Shown here in pieces: positions 1 to 9,539 of a DNA stretch of 64,000 nucleotides. Both the position numbers and the translations under genes were made by a program. A model generated the notes under the pieces. The model worked only from the letters and a program-made list of their open reading frames with translations. It ran no database searches and was not told the origin of the DNA. Origin of the DNA: Vulcanisaeta distributa JCM 11217 (GTDB taxonomy: Archaea; Thermoproteota; Thermoprotei; Thermoproteales; Thermocladiaceae); the NCBI RefSeq assembly GCF_001316005.1, contig NZ_BBBJ01000004.1:62001-126000 (forward strand), given 5' to 3'. Each line of letters opens with the position of its first letter. Positions within the stretch are counted from its first letter, which is position 1.

Positions 1-6
1 CTTAGG

Positions 7-327
7 ATGATTGAGGATATGCAGAGACTATTCACGAAGCTTTATGACCTAGCCATGACAATACAGGGCGGCGTATTCGTAATACACATAGCAATGCCCA
101 ATGAACCAGGTACTCTAGGCAGGGTTTTAACCACGATAGAAGCAGCCACAGGACTCAACCTGCTGTTAGCCTATGCCTACGGTTGGCCCGGCGAGGCCAT
201 TGGCTACGCCCTACTTGTTTACCCAGCGGAGGGTGGTGATGAGGTTGGTAAGAAGCTTGTTGAGGCTTCGAAATCCGCTGGTGCAATAATACTTGGTGCA
301 TATAAGATTGAGAATAAGATGCTGTGA
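7..327 (+). CDS. ACT-domain protein, possibly 5'-truncated
   Basis: The product is 106 residues if it begins at this ATG, but the frame is still open at base 1, so the real start may lie outside the window. Residues about 20-60 look like an ACT ligand-binding fold: a hydrophobic strand (VFVIHIAM), then NEPGTLGRV, the usual Gly-containing turn and helix start, then a second strand. ACT domains bind amino acids or similar small ligands and regulate an attached or partner enzyme; no catalytic domain is visible here. It converges on the CoA-transferase B gene across a 16-bp gap. Family assignment is moderate, specific role unknown. Confidence 0.6.
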   Translation: MIEDMQRLFTKLYDLAMTIQGGVFVIHIAMPNEPGTLGRVLTTIEAATGLNLLLAYAYGWPGEAIGYALLVYPAEGGDEVGKKLVEASKSAGAIILGAYKIENKML

Positions 328-343
328 TTATAATTTTAATAAA

Positions 344-1069
344 TTACGAATACCTAACACCGCCTGGGTCCAGCTTATTTAGGAATTGTAGCTCATCCTG
401 CGTTACGGTTTCAAGAACACTCAATGTCTCCCTAACCCTTGGTTTAAAGGCCATATTATTAATCACTTCATCAACGCTTATACCAGGGAATAAACCGGTC
501 AGTACCAATTCACCTAATTCATGGTCAAACTCGAACATGGCCTTTGGCGTACATATGGTTAAGCGTGGACCCTGCCTTGTGGGCCCTGGGGCGGTTATGA
601 AGTCAACCCTCTCAACAAGCGTCCTCCTCGAGTGCTCCTTAAGCCACATCACGATCCTACGGGCTCTCCTGTATAGGTAAGCCGCAGCTGCACCACCTGG
701 TAGTCGAACTCTAGGCTTCTCATAGCTACCAATGACTGATAGGTTCATGTTACCACGGCGATCGACCTGGGCCGCGGAGAAGAACATAACGTCAAGCTGC
801 CCACGCCTGGCTAGGTCAAAGGCGTCTAGGCTTGTTACGAAACCTTTACCATCAATGAATAGGTATGGGTCTCCCGATGATGGTGTTATCAATATATCCT
901 TAGGCTCGTATATCTCGGCCACGTTTATGAACCAAATATTCAATCCCCAATACCTAGCCAACGCAACTGCCAACACCGCTGGGACTGAGGCGAGGCCCGT
1001 ATATATAATGTCCCCCCCATCCTTTAATTGCTTAGCCATGCACTTAATGACGTTATCCATGTCAGCCAT
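344..1069 (-). CDS. CoA-transferase family I, subunit B (glutaconate CoA-transferase-like)
   Basis: A 241-residue product starting at the ATG at 1069 resembles subunit B of family I CoA-transferases, which moves CoA between acyl donors and acceptors through a glutamyl-CoA intermediate. Visible marks are the early GDIIYTGLASVPAV segment, the FFSAAQVDRRGNMNLS stretch, and the RLPGGAAAAYL segment, all typical of the GctB/3-oxoadipate CoA-transferase B family. The ORF can be read back to 1186, but that extension overlaps subunit A and has no family similarity, so I chose 1069. Its start overlaps the end of subunit A by 8 bases, implying translational coupling. The acyl substrate cannot be told from sequence. 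Confidence 0.8.
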   Translation of the reverse strand: MADMDNVIKCMAKQLKDGGDIIYTGLASVPAVLAVALARYWGLNIWFINVAEIYEPKDILITPSSGDPYLFIDGKGFVTSLDAFDLARRGQLDVMFFSAAQVDRRGNMNLSVIGSYEKPRVRLPGGAAAAYLYRRARRIVMWLKEHSRRTLVERVDFITAPGPTRQGPRLTICTPKAMFEFDHELGELVLTGLFPGISVDEVINNMAFKPRVRETLSVLETVTQDELQFLNKLDPGGVRYS

Positions 1070-1882
1070 GGGCAAACACCTCAAGCACCTTCTCAATACT
1101 AAGCCCAGCCTTAACACTATCAAAGTACCTCTTGATAATTTCGTAATCAGCCTTATAATAACCGTACATAGACGTCGGCCACGCACCCCCTTGGCGAATG
1201 CACAACCGCGGTTATCATGAAGCCAGGTATTGTTAATCGCTCTGGGTGCTCCCTAAAGTAATCCTCACTGACTATCTCCTCCGCCGTAACTATAACCTTC
1301 TTGGCAGCCTGAATCTTAAGTAAATCCTCGTATTTAGGGCCATAAATCTCAACATCACCCCCCCTCTCATCAGCCCTATGAACATGCACTAGGGCCACGT
1401 CAGGCCTTATCGCCTTAACCGCGACCAACTCCTGGTCATTAAACGGATCCCTAATCACCTTCCAAATACCCCTCTTGACGTTCAACGGGACTAAATCGCT
1501 ATCTAACGCTATTGCCGATGGCATGAAGGGAAGTCCATAAGCCCTGCACGGAGTCCCGCCATTACACCCTCACAAACATCCTCTATGAACTCCACCTCGC
1601 CACTCTCAACCATTCTCCTGAACCCAGGGGGGGCAATGCCGAAGTGCTCGAAGGTCACCATGGCAGCTCTAATTCTCTTAACCCTACCCGATATCGTTAA
1701 TAAATCGAAGGCAAGCCAGGTTCCCTATCCACCAGCGCCAAGTCCCTCTTATTTGACCTTGCTATGGCTATGGCCATAGACATGGGATTGCGGTGAAAGG
1801 ACATGCCTCCAATCGCTATTTCATCGCCATCGTTTATCAAATCTAATGCCTCGTTAATGCTCATTAACTTGTTCCTAGCCAT
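1062..1882 (-). CDS. CoA-transferase family I, subunit A, frameshifted in three places
   Basis: Read through three frame breaks, this gives about 273 residues of GctA-type CoA-transferase subunit A: ISINEALDLINDGDEIAIGG-like N-terminus, FDLLTISGRVKRIRAAMVTF, then the C-terminal MYGYY segment. Breaks are near 1725 (a G missing in GG), near 1541 (G missing in GGGG) and at 1186-1190, where five C replace an expected four (family motif PRGAWPTS). An ATG at 1882 is preferred to the TTG six bases upstream. The heterodimer partner is the overlapping subunit B. With B, MoaD-like and a small unknown gene it forms a same-strand cluster. I think the breaks are sequence errors, but a decayed gene is possible. 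Confidence 0.72.
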
Positions 1883-1926
1883 TCGCAATCACGAGTACTA
1901 AATTACTTAAGTGGAGGTATTAAGTT

Positions 1927-2204
1927 TTACGATATGAACGCCTTAGGCGCAATTAGCACTTCATCGCCATCACTTAGATTAGTGAGCAAGCCCTTTAGCC
2001 AGTATATATCCCTACCATTCACGATCACGACATAATTCTCATTAAGTTCACCACCCTAAGCAGTATCCTCGGAATCTCCGGATTCACCTCACCAAGCTTC
2101 ATTATTAAATCCCTAACCGTATACCCACTCGGTACCTCCAAGGTGATACTCACAGCATTGGCAAGTTCATGAAGATTCGCTGACAATACCACCCTTACCT
2201 TCAT
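1927..2204 (-). CDS. MoaD/ThiS-type sulfur-carrier fold protein, frameshifted
   Basis: About 92 residues with the beta-grasp order of MoaD/ThiS: a first strand MKVRVVLSANLHEL, then LEVPSGYTVRDLIMKL, and, after a frame break near 2053 (one G missing in a GGGG run), VIVNGRDIYW and LSDGDEVLIAPK, which is the classic D-x-V-x-I-x-P strand. MoaD/ThiS proteins carry sulfur for molybdopterin, thiamine or tRNA thiolation on a C-terminal Gly-Gly. Here the chain ends in KAFIS, without the Gly-Gly, so it may be a MoaD-like protein needing trimming, or not a carrier at all. A molybdenum enzyme lies 6 kb away but not in the same operon. Confidence 0.6.
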
Positions 2205-2209
2205 AACAA

Positions 2210-2458
2210 TCAAGAACAAACGGAATCAACAAATGCCCTCGCTAACTCCCTGGCTCTGTCTATTGAGTTCGTTTCCTCGATACACGCATTCTCCTCATCC
2301 TTCATGTATACTAAGTACTTACCACCAACGTCGTAAATCATGCTCCTACCGAAGCAGTTCTCCTCAAGCAGTGTCTGATAAGCCTCAATGGGTTCCTTAT
2401 CCGATAAAGCCTCAATAATGCTTCTCACCTTATCATTATTGCACTCCATTGGATACAC
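2210..2458 (-). CDS. Small conserved-looking protein of unknown function
   Basis: An 82-residue acidic product (GTG start; an ATG three codons in is equally possible) ends a few bases before the MoaD-like start, so the two are probably co-transcribed. It has a helical N-terminal half (VRSIIEALSDKEPIEAYQTL) and a short strand-rich segment (IYDVGGKYLVYMKD), with three cysteines at spread positions. A TATA-like stretch on this strand near 2474-2485 lies about 25 bases before the start. I do not recognise the family. Confidence 0.5.
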   Translation of the reverse strand: MYPMECNNDKVRSIIEALSDKEPIEAYQTLLEENCFGRSMIYDVGGKYLVYMKDEENACIEETNSIDRARELARAFVDSVCS

Positions 2459-2524
2459 CGTGCCATGAACCCTTTTAAATATAGCGTTAATACTTAATTA
2501 ACTTAAGACATGCCAAGCCACTAA

Positions 2525-3010
2525 ATGAGTAGGGAGTACCCAAGGTATCCATTAGTTGGCGTTGGCGCCATAGTCATTAAAGACGATAAGATACTGCTAA
2601 TAAGGAGAGACGCCGAGCCCAATAGGGGGGGTAAGTGGTCAATACCTGGTGGTATGGTTGAGCCAGGCGAGGACCCAGATAAGGCAGCATTGAGGGAGTT
2701 ACAGGAGGAGACCAGCATTATTGGCAAAGTGACTGGCCTCTTCGGTATTTACCAATACATAGAACGAGATAAGGAGGGCAGGGTTAAGTACCACTTCTTA
2801 CTGCTGGATTATTTAATTGAGCCCGTTGGTGGTGAGCCCAGGGCATCGAGTGATGCCATTGAGCTGAGGTTTGTCGATTTAAGGGAGTCATTAAGCCTTG
2901 ACTTGACAGATACAGCTAGGCAGTTGATAATGGACCTCCTGGATTCGGGACCTAGACCGTGCGGCGGCGGCTTAATTAAGTACGTTAATAAAGTATCTCA
3001 AAATCGCTAA
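2525..3010 (+). CDS. NUDIX hydrolase
   Basis: A complete 161-residue NUDIX protein. The catalytic box runs from about residue 41: GGMVEPGEDPDKAALRELQE followed by ET, matching G-x5-E-x7-R-E-x-x-E-E. The N-terminal VGVGAIVIKDDKILLIRR strand pair is typical. NUDIX enzymes cut nucleoside diphosphates linked to another group, using Mg2+ bound by the box glutamates; ADP-ribose or oxidised nucleotides are possible substrates but not determinable. The G7 at 2625-2631 makes NRGGKW where relatives usually have N-R-G-K-W, so one Gly may be spurious. Its 3' end overlaps the convergent acylphosphatase gene by 26 bases. A TATA-like box lies near 2492-2504. Confidence 0.9.
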   Translation: MSREYPRYPLVGVGAIVIKDDKILLIRRDAEPNRGGKWSIPGGMVEPGEDPDKAALRELQEETSIIGKVTGLFGIYQYIERDKEGRVKYHFLLLDYLIEPVGGEPRASSDAIELRFVDLRESLSLDLTDTARQLIMDLLDSGPRPCGGGLIKYVNKVSQNR

Positions 3011-3266
3011 ACTCATTCCTGGGCTCCTCATACTCCACATCAACATCCTCAACCACAGCCCCCCCGGGAGGCCCCCCCTTACTAACAATACTTATTAATT
3101 GGTCGACGGCATCATCAGGCCCTTCCGCAACTATCTCTACCGTGAAGCCATCAGGTAAATTCCTAACAAAGCCCTTAACGCCCAGTCTCTTGGCATTCCT
3201 CCTCACAAATGCCCTGAAACCAACTCCCTGGACCAGGCCTTTAACGAGTACGTGAACCCTCTTCAT
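2985..3266 (-). CDS. acyP: Acylphosphatase
   Basis: A full-length 93-residue acylphosphatase that hydrolyses carboxyl-phosphate bonds. The signature VKGLVQGVGFRAFVRRNA (residues about 8-25) contains the Arg that binds phosphate, and GFVRNLPDGFTVEIVAEG supplies the conserved Asn and the second signature. The family is small and usually 90-100 residues, as here. Its 3' end overlaps the end of the NUDIX gene in a tail-to-tail arrangement. The C7 and G-rich stretches near the C-terminus (KGGPPGGAVVED) include homopolymers whose length may be inflated. Confidence 0.93.
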   Translation of the reverse strand: MKRVHVLVKGLVQGVGFRAFVRRNAKRLGVKGFVRNLPDGFTVEIVAEGPDDAVDQLISIVSKGGPPGGAVVEDVDVEYEEPRNEFSDFEILY

Positions 3267-3314
3267 TCATTATCTAAATAACGTTTTAAATTAGGACTTT
3301 AAAGAATAACTAAC

Positions 3315-4982
3315 GTGCTGATTACCGACGTTAATAAGGTACTTAAGGCATTACCGGGGGGGATTGTGCTTTTCATAAGTTTACTATTTATAACCGGTAT
3401 TAATGCTGCACGGGCGTTAATCGTGGTTTCATTATTCGTGTTATTTTATGAATTATTTAGGAAGTATCCATTGAGAAATAACTGGTTCTTAATACCGTTG
3501 ATTTCAGAGATAATCCTTGCATTATCCATGGTATTTATCATGAGTAATGTCTATGTTTATGATGTATTAGCGGTATTTCTAGGGATTATAGTGCTGGTTT
3601 TATCGTTAAGGGTTGCTGATTTAAGGGCTATGATTGTATTAATGTTGCTATACGTTCTATACCTATTCTATAGGGGTTATGTAAATCCCGCACCTCCGGC
3701 GCTCTATTTACTAATTAATTCGCTCCTTATATTCGCATCATCCTTCATAATAGCGATTAGAAGTTCAATCCTAATGTATAGGATTGACTTCCCTGAGGAT
3801 GTAATTGATAAGGCGATAACATATATTGGCGTGCTTCTAATAATACCTGCCGCCGTGTTTCTCCTAGTGCTAAATCAACCCTACGTATACATGGCATTAA
3901 TACCGTCAATAATATCCGCAGTGCCCATGATGCGCAAATTCCCTGGCTACGTCTCGGTGGCTGTATTACTGGTGACCTTGGTTTACGGTGTATACCCGGT
4001 GATTAGGGTTTATTGGCTGAGCATTACCGCCTTAATACTCGTCTTTATAATAATGTACTTAAGACCAACCAGGCTAAGGTTTGTTAGGGGATTGAAACCA
4101 CCATTATCATGGTTAGGCGCGTGGTTAGGCGGTAAGTACTTAATAGACGATGTCGTTGCCACCGGTGGTTTTAGTTACGTGCTTAGAGGCAGGGATGAGT
4201 GGGGGGGTAGAGTTTACGCCATTAAGGTTCTTAAGGATAGGGATTCGAGGGGGGGTAACCCGCTGGCTAATGACCCAAAGGTGCTCTCGTCATTCAAGAA
4301 GGAGATGAGTGAGTACCTACTTATTGAAAGCCCGCACATTGTTAAGGTGTTCGAGGTCCACATACCACCTGACGAGAAGCTCCCGTACAAGTCACTGGAG
4401 GATTACCTGGGTGAGCCGCCTTACGTGGTTATGGAGTTCATGGAGGGAGGATCACTGAGGGATTTAATGAGGGAGAAGGGACCGCTAGAACTCGGTGAGT
4501 TCTTGAGGTTGGCGTACTCAATAACGCTTGCGCTGGCCGAGCTCCATAAGGCGAATATAATACACCTAGACCTTAAGCCCGAGAACATACTATTTAAGGA
4601 TAGGGAAAGGAGGATCGTTAAGATTGGCGACTTAGGCGCGGCTAAGATAATGGTTGGCGGTAAGTCCTACGTATCGCAATTCTCAATCGCTTACGCGGCC
4701 CCCCCTGAGGTTAGTAAGGGTATTGCCGACGTTAGGTCGGATATCTACTCACTATCATGCATATTCTACGAAATGTTAACGGGAGTAAACCCACATATTC
4801 ATAGGCTAAGTAGTGGGCAGGCCATAATACCCTTAATAACCAGTTATAGACCTGACGTACCGCCTGAAATCGCATCATTGATAATGAGGGGGGGTCTTGA
4901 GTTAAACCCATCATTAAGACCGTCAAGTACTAATGAAATACTGGCTGTGTTAAGTAGGTTCGTGAATCCACAAGCTACTTAG
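3315..4982 (+). CDS. Membrane-anchored Ser/Thr protein kinase
   Basis: A 555-residue protein with about eight hydrophobic segments in the first 255 residues, followed by a cytosolic Hanks-type kinase domain. Kinase marks: glycine loop near residue 280 (ATGGFSYVLRG), VYAIKVL lysine near 300, catalytic HLDLKPENILF near 416, DLG in place of DFG near 438, and an activation-segment end reading AAPPE near 461. The last is normally A-P-E; the C7 at 4699-4705 probably adds one Pro. WGGRVYAI likewise carries a G7. The many-helix N-terminus could be a sensor. The gene ends 2 bases before the end of a convergent FHA gene, a plausible phosphothreonine-binding partner. Starts with GTG. Confidence 0.85.
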   Translation: MLITDVNKVLKALPGGIVLFISLLFITGINAARALIVVSLFVLFYELFRKYPLRNNWFLIPLISEIILALSMVFIMSNVYVYDVLAVFLGIIVLVLSLRVADLRAMIVLMLLYVLYLFYRGYVNPAPPALYLLINSLLIFASSFIIAIRSSILMYRIDFPEDVIDKAITYIGVLLIIPAAVFLLVLNQPYVYMALIPSIISAVPMMRKFPGYVSVAVLLVTLVYGVYPVIRVYWLSITALILVFIIMYLRPTRLRFVRGLKPPLSWLGAWLGGKYLIDDVVATGGFSYVLRGRDEWGGRVYAIKVLKDRDSRGGNPLANDPKVLSSFKKEMSEYLLIESPHIVKVFEVHIPPDEKLPYKSLEDYLGEPPYVVMEFMEGGSLRDLMREKGPLELGEFLRLAYSITLALAELHKANIIHLDLKPENILFKDRERRIVKIGDLGAAKIMVGGKSYVSQFSIAYAAPPEVSKGIADVRSDIYSLSCIFYEMLTGVNPHIHRLSSGQAIIPLITSYRPDVPPEIASLIMRGGLELNPSLRPSSTNEILAVLSRFVNPQAT

Positions 4983-4984
4983 TG

Positions 4985-5395
4985 CTATGGGTTTTCCTCC
5001 GTCATTAATGATAGTTTAATAACGGTGTAGTAACCAAGCCTAATAACAACATCGCCACTAAACCTATACTCACTTATCTTCTTAAATGCCCCCCCACCCT
5101 CAAGTACGTACGTGCCATTCGTACTATTTAAATCCTTAATTAATAACTCATTACCAACCATCGTTATTACCGCATGCTTCCTAGATACTGTTGGGTCGGG
5201 TATTATGACCATGTTCTCAGGACTCCTACCAAGCGTTATTTCCCTTATTATTGATAAGTCGAAAACCACCTTAAAGTCCTTCATAAAGTCTCTGGGGGGG
5301 CTCTCGATAAACACCAGTTCAAGCTTACCTGGACCCCTCCTCACAGTTTCTGTGTTGGGCAGCTCCATCCTCCTTGTTTCCTCATTATGCTCCAT
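4985..5395 (-). CDS. FHA-domain protein
   Basis: A 136-residue soluble protein with one forkhead-associated domain in residues about 50-130. The hallmarks are ITLGRSPENMVIIPD, SRKHAVI and NSTNGTYV, giving the Gly-Arg, Ser-Arg-Lys-His and Asn-Gly residues that read phosphothreonine. The N-terminal 25 residues are charged and contain a T-x-x-V stretch that could itself be phosphorylated, as in other short FHA adaptor proteins; that is inference. Tail-to-tail with the membrane kinase at 3315-4982, suggesting a kinase-reader pair even though the two are not co-transcribed. It lies 60 bp downstream of S26e on the same strand. Confidence 0.9.
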   Translation of the reverse strand: MEHNEETRRMELPNTETVRRGPGKLELVFIESPPRDFMKDFKVVFDLSIIREITLGRSPENMVIIPDPTVSRKHAVITMVGNELLIKDLNSTNGTYVLEGGGAFKKISEYRFSGDVVIRLGYYTVIKLSLMTEENP

Positions 5396-5454
5396 TATGC
5401 ATTATCATGAACTTGAAATGTCTTATAAGAGTTACTGCCGTACATTATTTAAAC

Positions 5455-5855
5455 TCAGGGTTTTGCTGGCGCTCCCTGAGTATTTTGTGATGTTGAGGTT
5501 GCTGGTGCCTGTGTTTGAGCGGGCTTTGTTACCGGCGGCGCTGTTATCGTCTCTCTACGCACAGGCGCCTTCGTTAATGAAATCCTCCTCTTCCTCTCAT
5601 CCTCAGCCCTGACCTTCAGTATGCCTAGGTAAATTGCACAATTTATGCAGTAGGTCTTTGTGACGTAGTACCTAGGGACGATAGCGCCCTGCTTCTCAAG
5701 CTCTCTGGCGAGGTCGGCTGGCACTGGTGAGTAAGGCACAGTGACCCTAACGGCCTTAGACTAGGTACTAGCTTACCGCAATTGTCGCAATAAACCATCG
5801 GTTCCTTGCCCTTATCTCCTTTGTGTCTTCCTCGATTCTTTCTTTTCTTTGGCAT
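5455..5855 (-). CDS. rps26e: Small ribosomal subunit protein S26e, frameshifted
   Basis: Archaeal/eukaryotic S26e binds near the mRNA exit site of the 30S subunit. The start MPKKRKNRGRHKGD, the zinc-site cysteines in VYCDNCGKLVP and the later YCINCAIYLGI pair are diagnostic. The gene is split near 5763, where GTACCTAGTCTAAG lacks one G relative to the expected VPRSKAVRVT frame; joining the two frames gives about 133 residues, the normal length plus a Pro/Thr/Gln-rich C-terminal tail of about 40 residues. As S26e is essential, an error in the sequence is far likelier than a real break. Divergent from AmrS at 5973. Confidence 0.88.
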
Positions 5856-5972
5856 ATCTTGGTTTCATGCAGTGGGCCGTTTAAAAAACATACCCCCCCC
5901 TCCGTAACCACGTGCTGATTAAGGAAACTTGCTTGCCTCATAAGGTTTTTAATCATGAATTAATGATTAAAT

Positions 5973-7131
5973 GTGAGCCTAATGAAGGAGGCGACATTAT
6001 ACAAGGCGTTGCCGGACGGTAGGGTCGAGTGCACGGCATGCGCAAGGAGGTGTAGGCTTTCTGATGGGCAATATGGATTTTGCGGTGTTAGATGGAATTT
6101 AGGTGGCAGGCTTTACTTAATGGTTTATGGCAAGATATCGGCAATAGCGTGGACCCAATCGAGAAGAAGCCACTTTACCACTTTAACCCAGGCTCCATGG
6201 TCTTATCCTTCTCAACGTACGGCTGCAGCTGGGCATGCCAATACTGCCAGAACTTCGACATAAGCCAGAGAAGAGTCCTCGAGGGGGTTCGAGGTAACCC
6301 CCAGAGAAGATCGTTGAACTAGCTGAGACCTACGGGACCCAGGGAATCACATATACGTATAATGAACCATCGATATTCGCAGAGTTCGCGTATGACGTCG
6401 GAATCCTCGCAAAGAAGAGGGGGTTGTTTAATACATTCGTTACTAACGGGTACATGACCGACGAGGCCGTTGACTACATATCTAAGTTCCTCGATGCAGC
6501 TACCGTGGACTTTAAGGGTAATGCCGAGCCCAAGTTCCTAAGGAAGTTCTCATTAGTCCCAGACCCAGAGCCCATATTCCAGACGCTCCTTGAGATGAAG
6601 AGGAAGGGGGGGATATTCATCGAGGTTACAGACCTCGTAGTCCCGGAAATAGGCGATAACCTTGAGTACGCCCGTAAGCTGGCTAGGTGGGTTGTGGATA
6701 ACCTAGGGCCTGAGACACCCATGCACTTCCTTAGGTTTCACCCCCCCGATTATAAGGTTGATTACCTACCGCCAACACCCATAGAGACGCTGGAGAAACA
6801 TGCTCAGGTGGCTAAGGAGGAGGGGGGGCTTAAGTACGTTTACATTGGTAATGTTCCAGGGCATAAGCTCGAAAACACCTACTGTCCAAACTGCGGTAGG
6901 GTTGTTATTAGGAGGAGGGGCTTCGACATATTAGAGGTTAACTTAACGGAGGATGGCAGGTGCAAGTTCTGCGGCGCCAAAATAAACATTGGCGGTAAGG
7001 TGTGGCCAACCTGGAGATTAAGTGATAGGTTCGCCTATGTGCCTATTGAATTACTTTCTAGGTATGTCAAAATAACCAGGGAACAAATAGAGGAGTTTAG
7101 GAGGAAAGTCCACGTTAGAATGCAGGAATAA
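5973..7131 (+). CDS. amrS: AmmeMemoRadiSam-type radical SAM enzyme, frameshifted
   Basis: About 385 residues when three breaks are repaired: near 6148 (G missing, expected IAVDPIE), near 6282 (G5 for G4) and near 6300 (C5 for C4). The radical SAM cluster motif is [11 protein letters not shown], spacing C-x3-C-x2-C. The N-terminal [10 protein letters not shown] and C-terminal [17 protein letters not shown] cysteine pairs are typical of this family, which sits beside AMMECR1 and Memo genes in many archaea; neither is nearby here. The reaction in archaea is unproven (related enzymes include glycyl-radical activases). Start is GTG at 5973 or ATG at 5982. Confidence 0.85.
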
Positions 7132-7132
7132 G

Positions 7133-7535
7133 TTAGGTCACAATCCTAATCCTAATATTGGATATGCAGAATACCCTGCCCGACAAATTAACGGTACCTC
7201 CATTAATTAGCATTGTTATTCCCGTGACCTCGTCAGTAAGGTTAAGCTGATTAATGGGAAATACCATGCTTATGGTGCTGACGCTAACGTAAATCCTAAC
7301 CACGTACTCCCTATTATACCTATCGATGAGCGTTAATACGAAGATTGATGAGTAATCACTGGCTTTATGCTCCTTCCAACCAAGTAACCAATAATCATCC
7401 CCCATATTTACTATTAATACTCCTCAACAATGATGTGAACTCAAAATCATCAAAACACCTACCCACGGTTAAGCCCAGATTCTTCAGCAACCTCCTTAAA
7501 TTCCTGGTGGACCCTTTAGTAAGCTCTACGACCAT
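7133..7535 (-). CDS. Unknown protein of about 133 residues, frameshifted once
   Basis: The frame from the ATG at 7535 (MVVELTKGSTRNLRRLLKNL) stops after about 46 codons exactly where a second frame starts; removing one G from the GGGGG run near 7403-7407 fuses them into a single 133-residue protein. The N-terminal third is basic and helical; the C-terminal part is strand-rich (EYVVRIYVSVSTISMVFP, GITMLINGGTVNL) and looks like a small beta-barrel or sandwich. I know no family for it. It ends one base after the AmrS stop, tail to tail. Confidence 0.5.
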
Positions 7536-7685
7536 TTTACCCCCCCGTTAATGGTCATAGTTTAAAAACATGTCCCTAAAAATAATAATTCCACACCGTA
7601 AAAATAAGCTACTATTAACTCACTTATTACCGTAAGCAATGCAAAAATAACTAAGTTTATCAATGATAAGTTGATAAAACATACG

Positions 7686-9495
7686 TTATTTACCCACGAC
7701 CCTAACCCTAGCCTTAACACCGTTAAGCAATGGCGTACCTGCGTACTTACCCTTAACACGACCCGTGATTGCGTTTATAGGTTTGCCATCAAGATCGACA
7801 AGGCTACTCTTGTAAATTAATGCAACACCGGGAGGCACATTACTATCCTTAACGGCCCTAACCCTAACATTGCCAAACTCATTCTCCAGGATAACGATGC
7901 CCTCATAATCATGGGTATAAACCACGGGCTCTAAATCACCATAAACCTCGCGGAACTGCGTATTAGTGTAAAGTGGGTGTGAGGTAAAGATTAGGCGAAC
8001 TTCGTTATCCCCCCCAATTCACTGGGTTCTACGGGGTTTGGCAGTGGGGCTGCGTCAGGCTCGTTAATGGCAGGTATCTTGGCTTGATCTTAACGATTTT
8101 TCTTTCCCTCAACTCCTCCAGTGTAACTCCGGTCGGCCTTATGGCCTTATCCACGGCCTCCCAGGGATCCTCAAGAAGCAGTGGATGAGAGATCTCAAGC
8201 TCCCTAGCCAATCTACGTATTAAGTCAACCTCCGCTATACCCTTAGGGGGACTTAATTGGTTCGTTGTAAACCAGGTAATCATGCCAATAACTATAAACT
8301 ACGTCATACTTCTCGAGGAATGTCGGCGCTGGGATAACGACATTAGCCAACTTAGCCGTTTCGGACCAATACGGGTCATGAACAATCAACGCAACCCTAC
8401 CCTCACGGACAGCCTCAATCAGCTTGTCACCACCTGGTAGGGTAACCACGGGGGGGTTCTCATTCCAGGCATACACGATATCGACCTCGCCACGCTCAAT
8501 ATAATCCCCAAAGTCAGCCATGGGTATAACCCTGGATGACCTAGCCATGTGAAGACCCCCTAAGGTAGTCAAAGTCTATTCCCCCAACCCAAGGAGTTCG
8601 AGTAGTAATAACCCCTCTCAAGACCGACCAGGGCTGGGATTAACGAGATCATGCCTATGGCATCACCACCATTTAATGAGCGGCCAAGGGCGAAGCCAAT
8701 CAATGTTAATGGTTTATGATCATGGTAAAACTCGGCAAGCCACCTAATGTCATCAACAGACACGCCACTAACCCTTGACAGGTAATCAAGCGAAAACCTC
8801 CCAACGTAGCTTACTAATTCCTCGAAGTGCCTGACCTTACCCTCGACAAGGCCCTCCTCAATCAACACCTTAATAATGCCTATGGCAAGAAACACGTCGG
8901 TACCAGGCTTAACTATGACTGCCTTATCCGACTTCTTAGCCGTGTCGCTAAGCCTAACATCAATAGCCACCTTAAACTTCTTAATAAATAAGGCCCATAT
9001 GTGCGGTGCCGACACGCTGGCCGGGAATGCCCAGAACACGGCAGCTTTATACTTAATGAAATCCTCCGGCAAAGCGCCCATACTAGTGCCGTAATGCGCC
9101 TTAATGGCTGCATGACCCTCGGCAGAGCATATCGACCTATCAGTCTGTGAAGCTCCAATCACATTAAATAACCTGTCTGGATAATACCACGTGAGTAATC
9201 CCTGGTTTCCGTCATAGTCCGTGCGTAGTATCCTTGCCGGATTCCTCTTTATGACTTCCCTGAGCAGCTTTGCCACGTATTTAATGGCCTCGTCAACACT
9301 AACCTCCTTACCATCTATGTAAGCTGAAGTAACCCTATTCCTCTCATTCCTAATTAGGTCGGCCCTACCCCCCCTAGCGCATGTGAAGCCGTTAATTGGG
9401 AATATGTTAAGTGGTTTGTAGTTCTCGTCGAATATGCATGTGTCGTAGCAATCCCTCGTGCATGCAATTACCATGCTAATCAATTGGTCAGTCAC
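7686..9495 (-). CDS. Molybdopterin oxidoreductase (DMSO reductase superfamily), frameshifted
   Basis: About 600 residues read across roughly five breaks (near 8577, 8556-8560, 8245, 8070 and the C7 at about 8010). N-terminal cysteines at residues 12, 16, 20 and 39 (CTRDCYDTC ... FTCARGGR) hold a [4Fe-4S] cluster; the middle carries the molybdopterin-binding lobes ([36 protein letters not shown]); the C-terminal [15 protein letters not shown] part is the dinucleotide-binding barrel. No Tat signal, so it is probably cytoplasmic. Substrate unknown; a putative Mo-ligand Cys lies in [10 protein letters not shown]. It is the largest broken gene in a catabolic-looking cluster with the FAD oxidase and amidohydrolase downstream on the map. 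No electron-transfer subunit is adjacent. Confidence 0.8.
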
Positions 9496-9539
9496 GTACT
9501 AGTTATAAACTGATTCCCAGTGACAAGTGAGGATTAGCC

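Noticed and set aside
324-1220. Plus-strand ORFs opposite the CoA-transferase genes
   Set aside because: They are shadow frames with no family similarity; the minus-strand genes explain the region.
5768-5956. Minus-strand ORF overlapping S26e
   Set aside because: Shadow frame of S26e and its leader, with no protein-like conservation.
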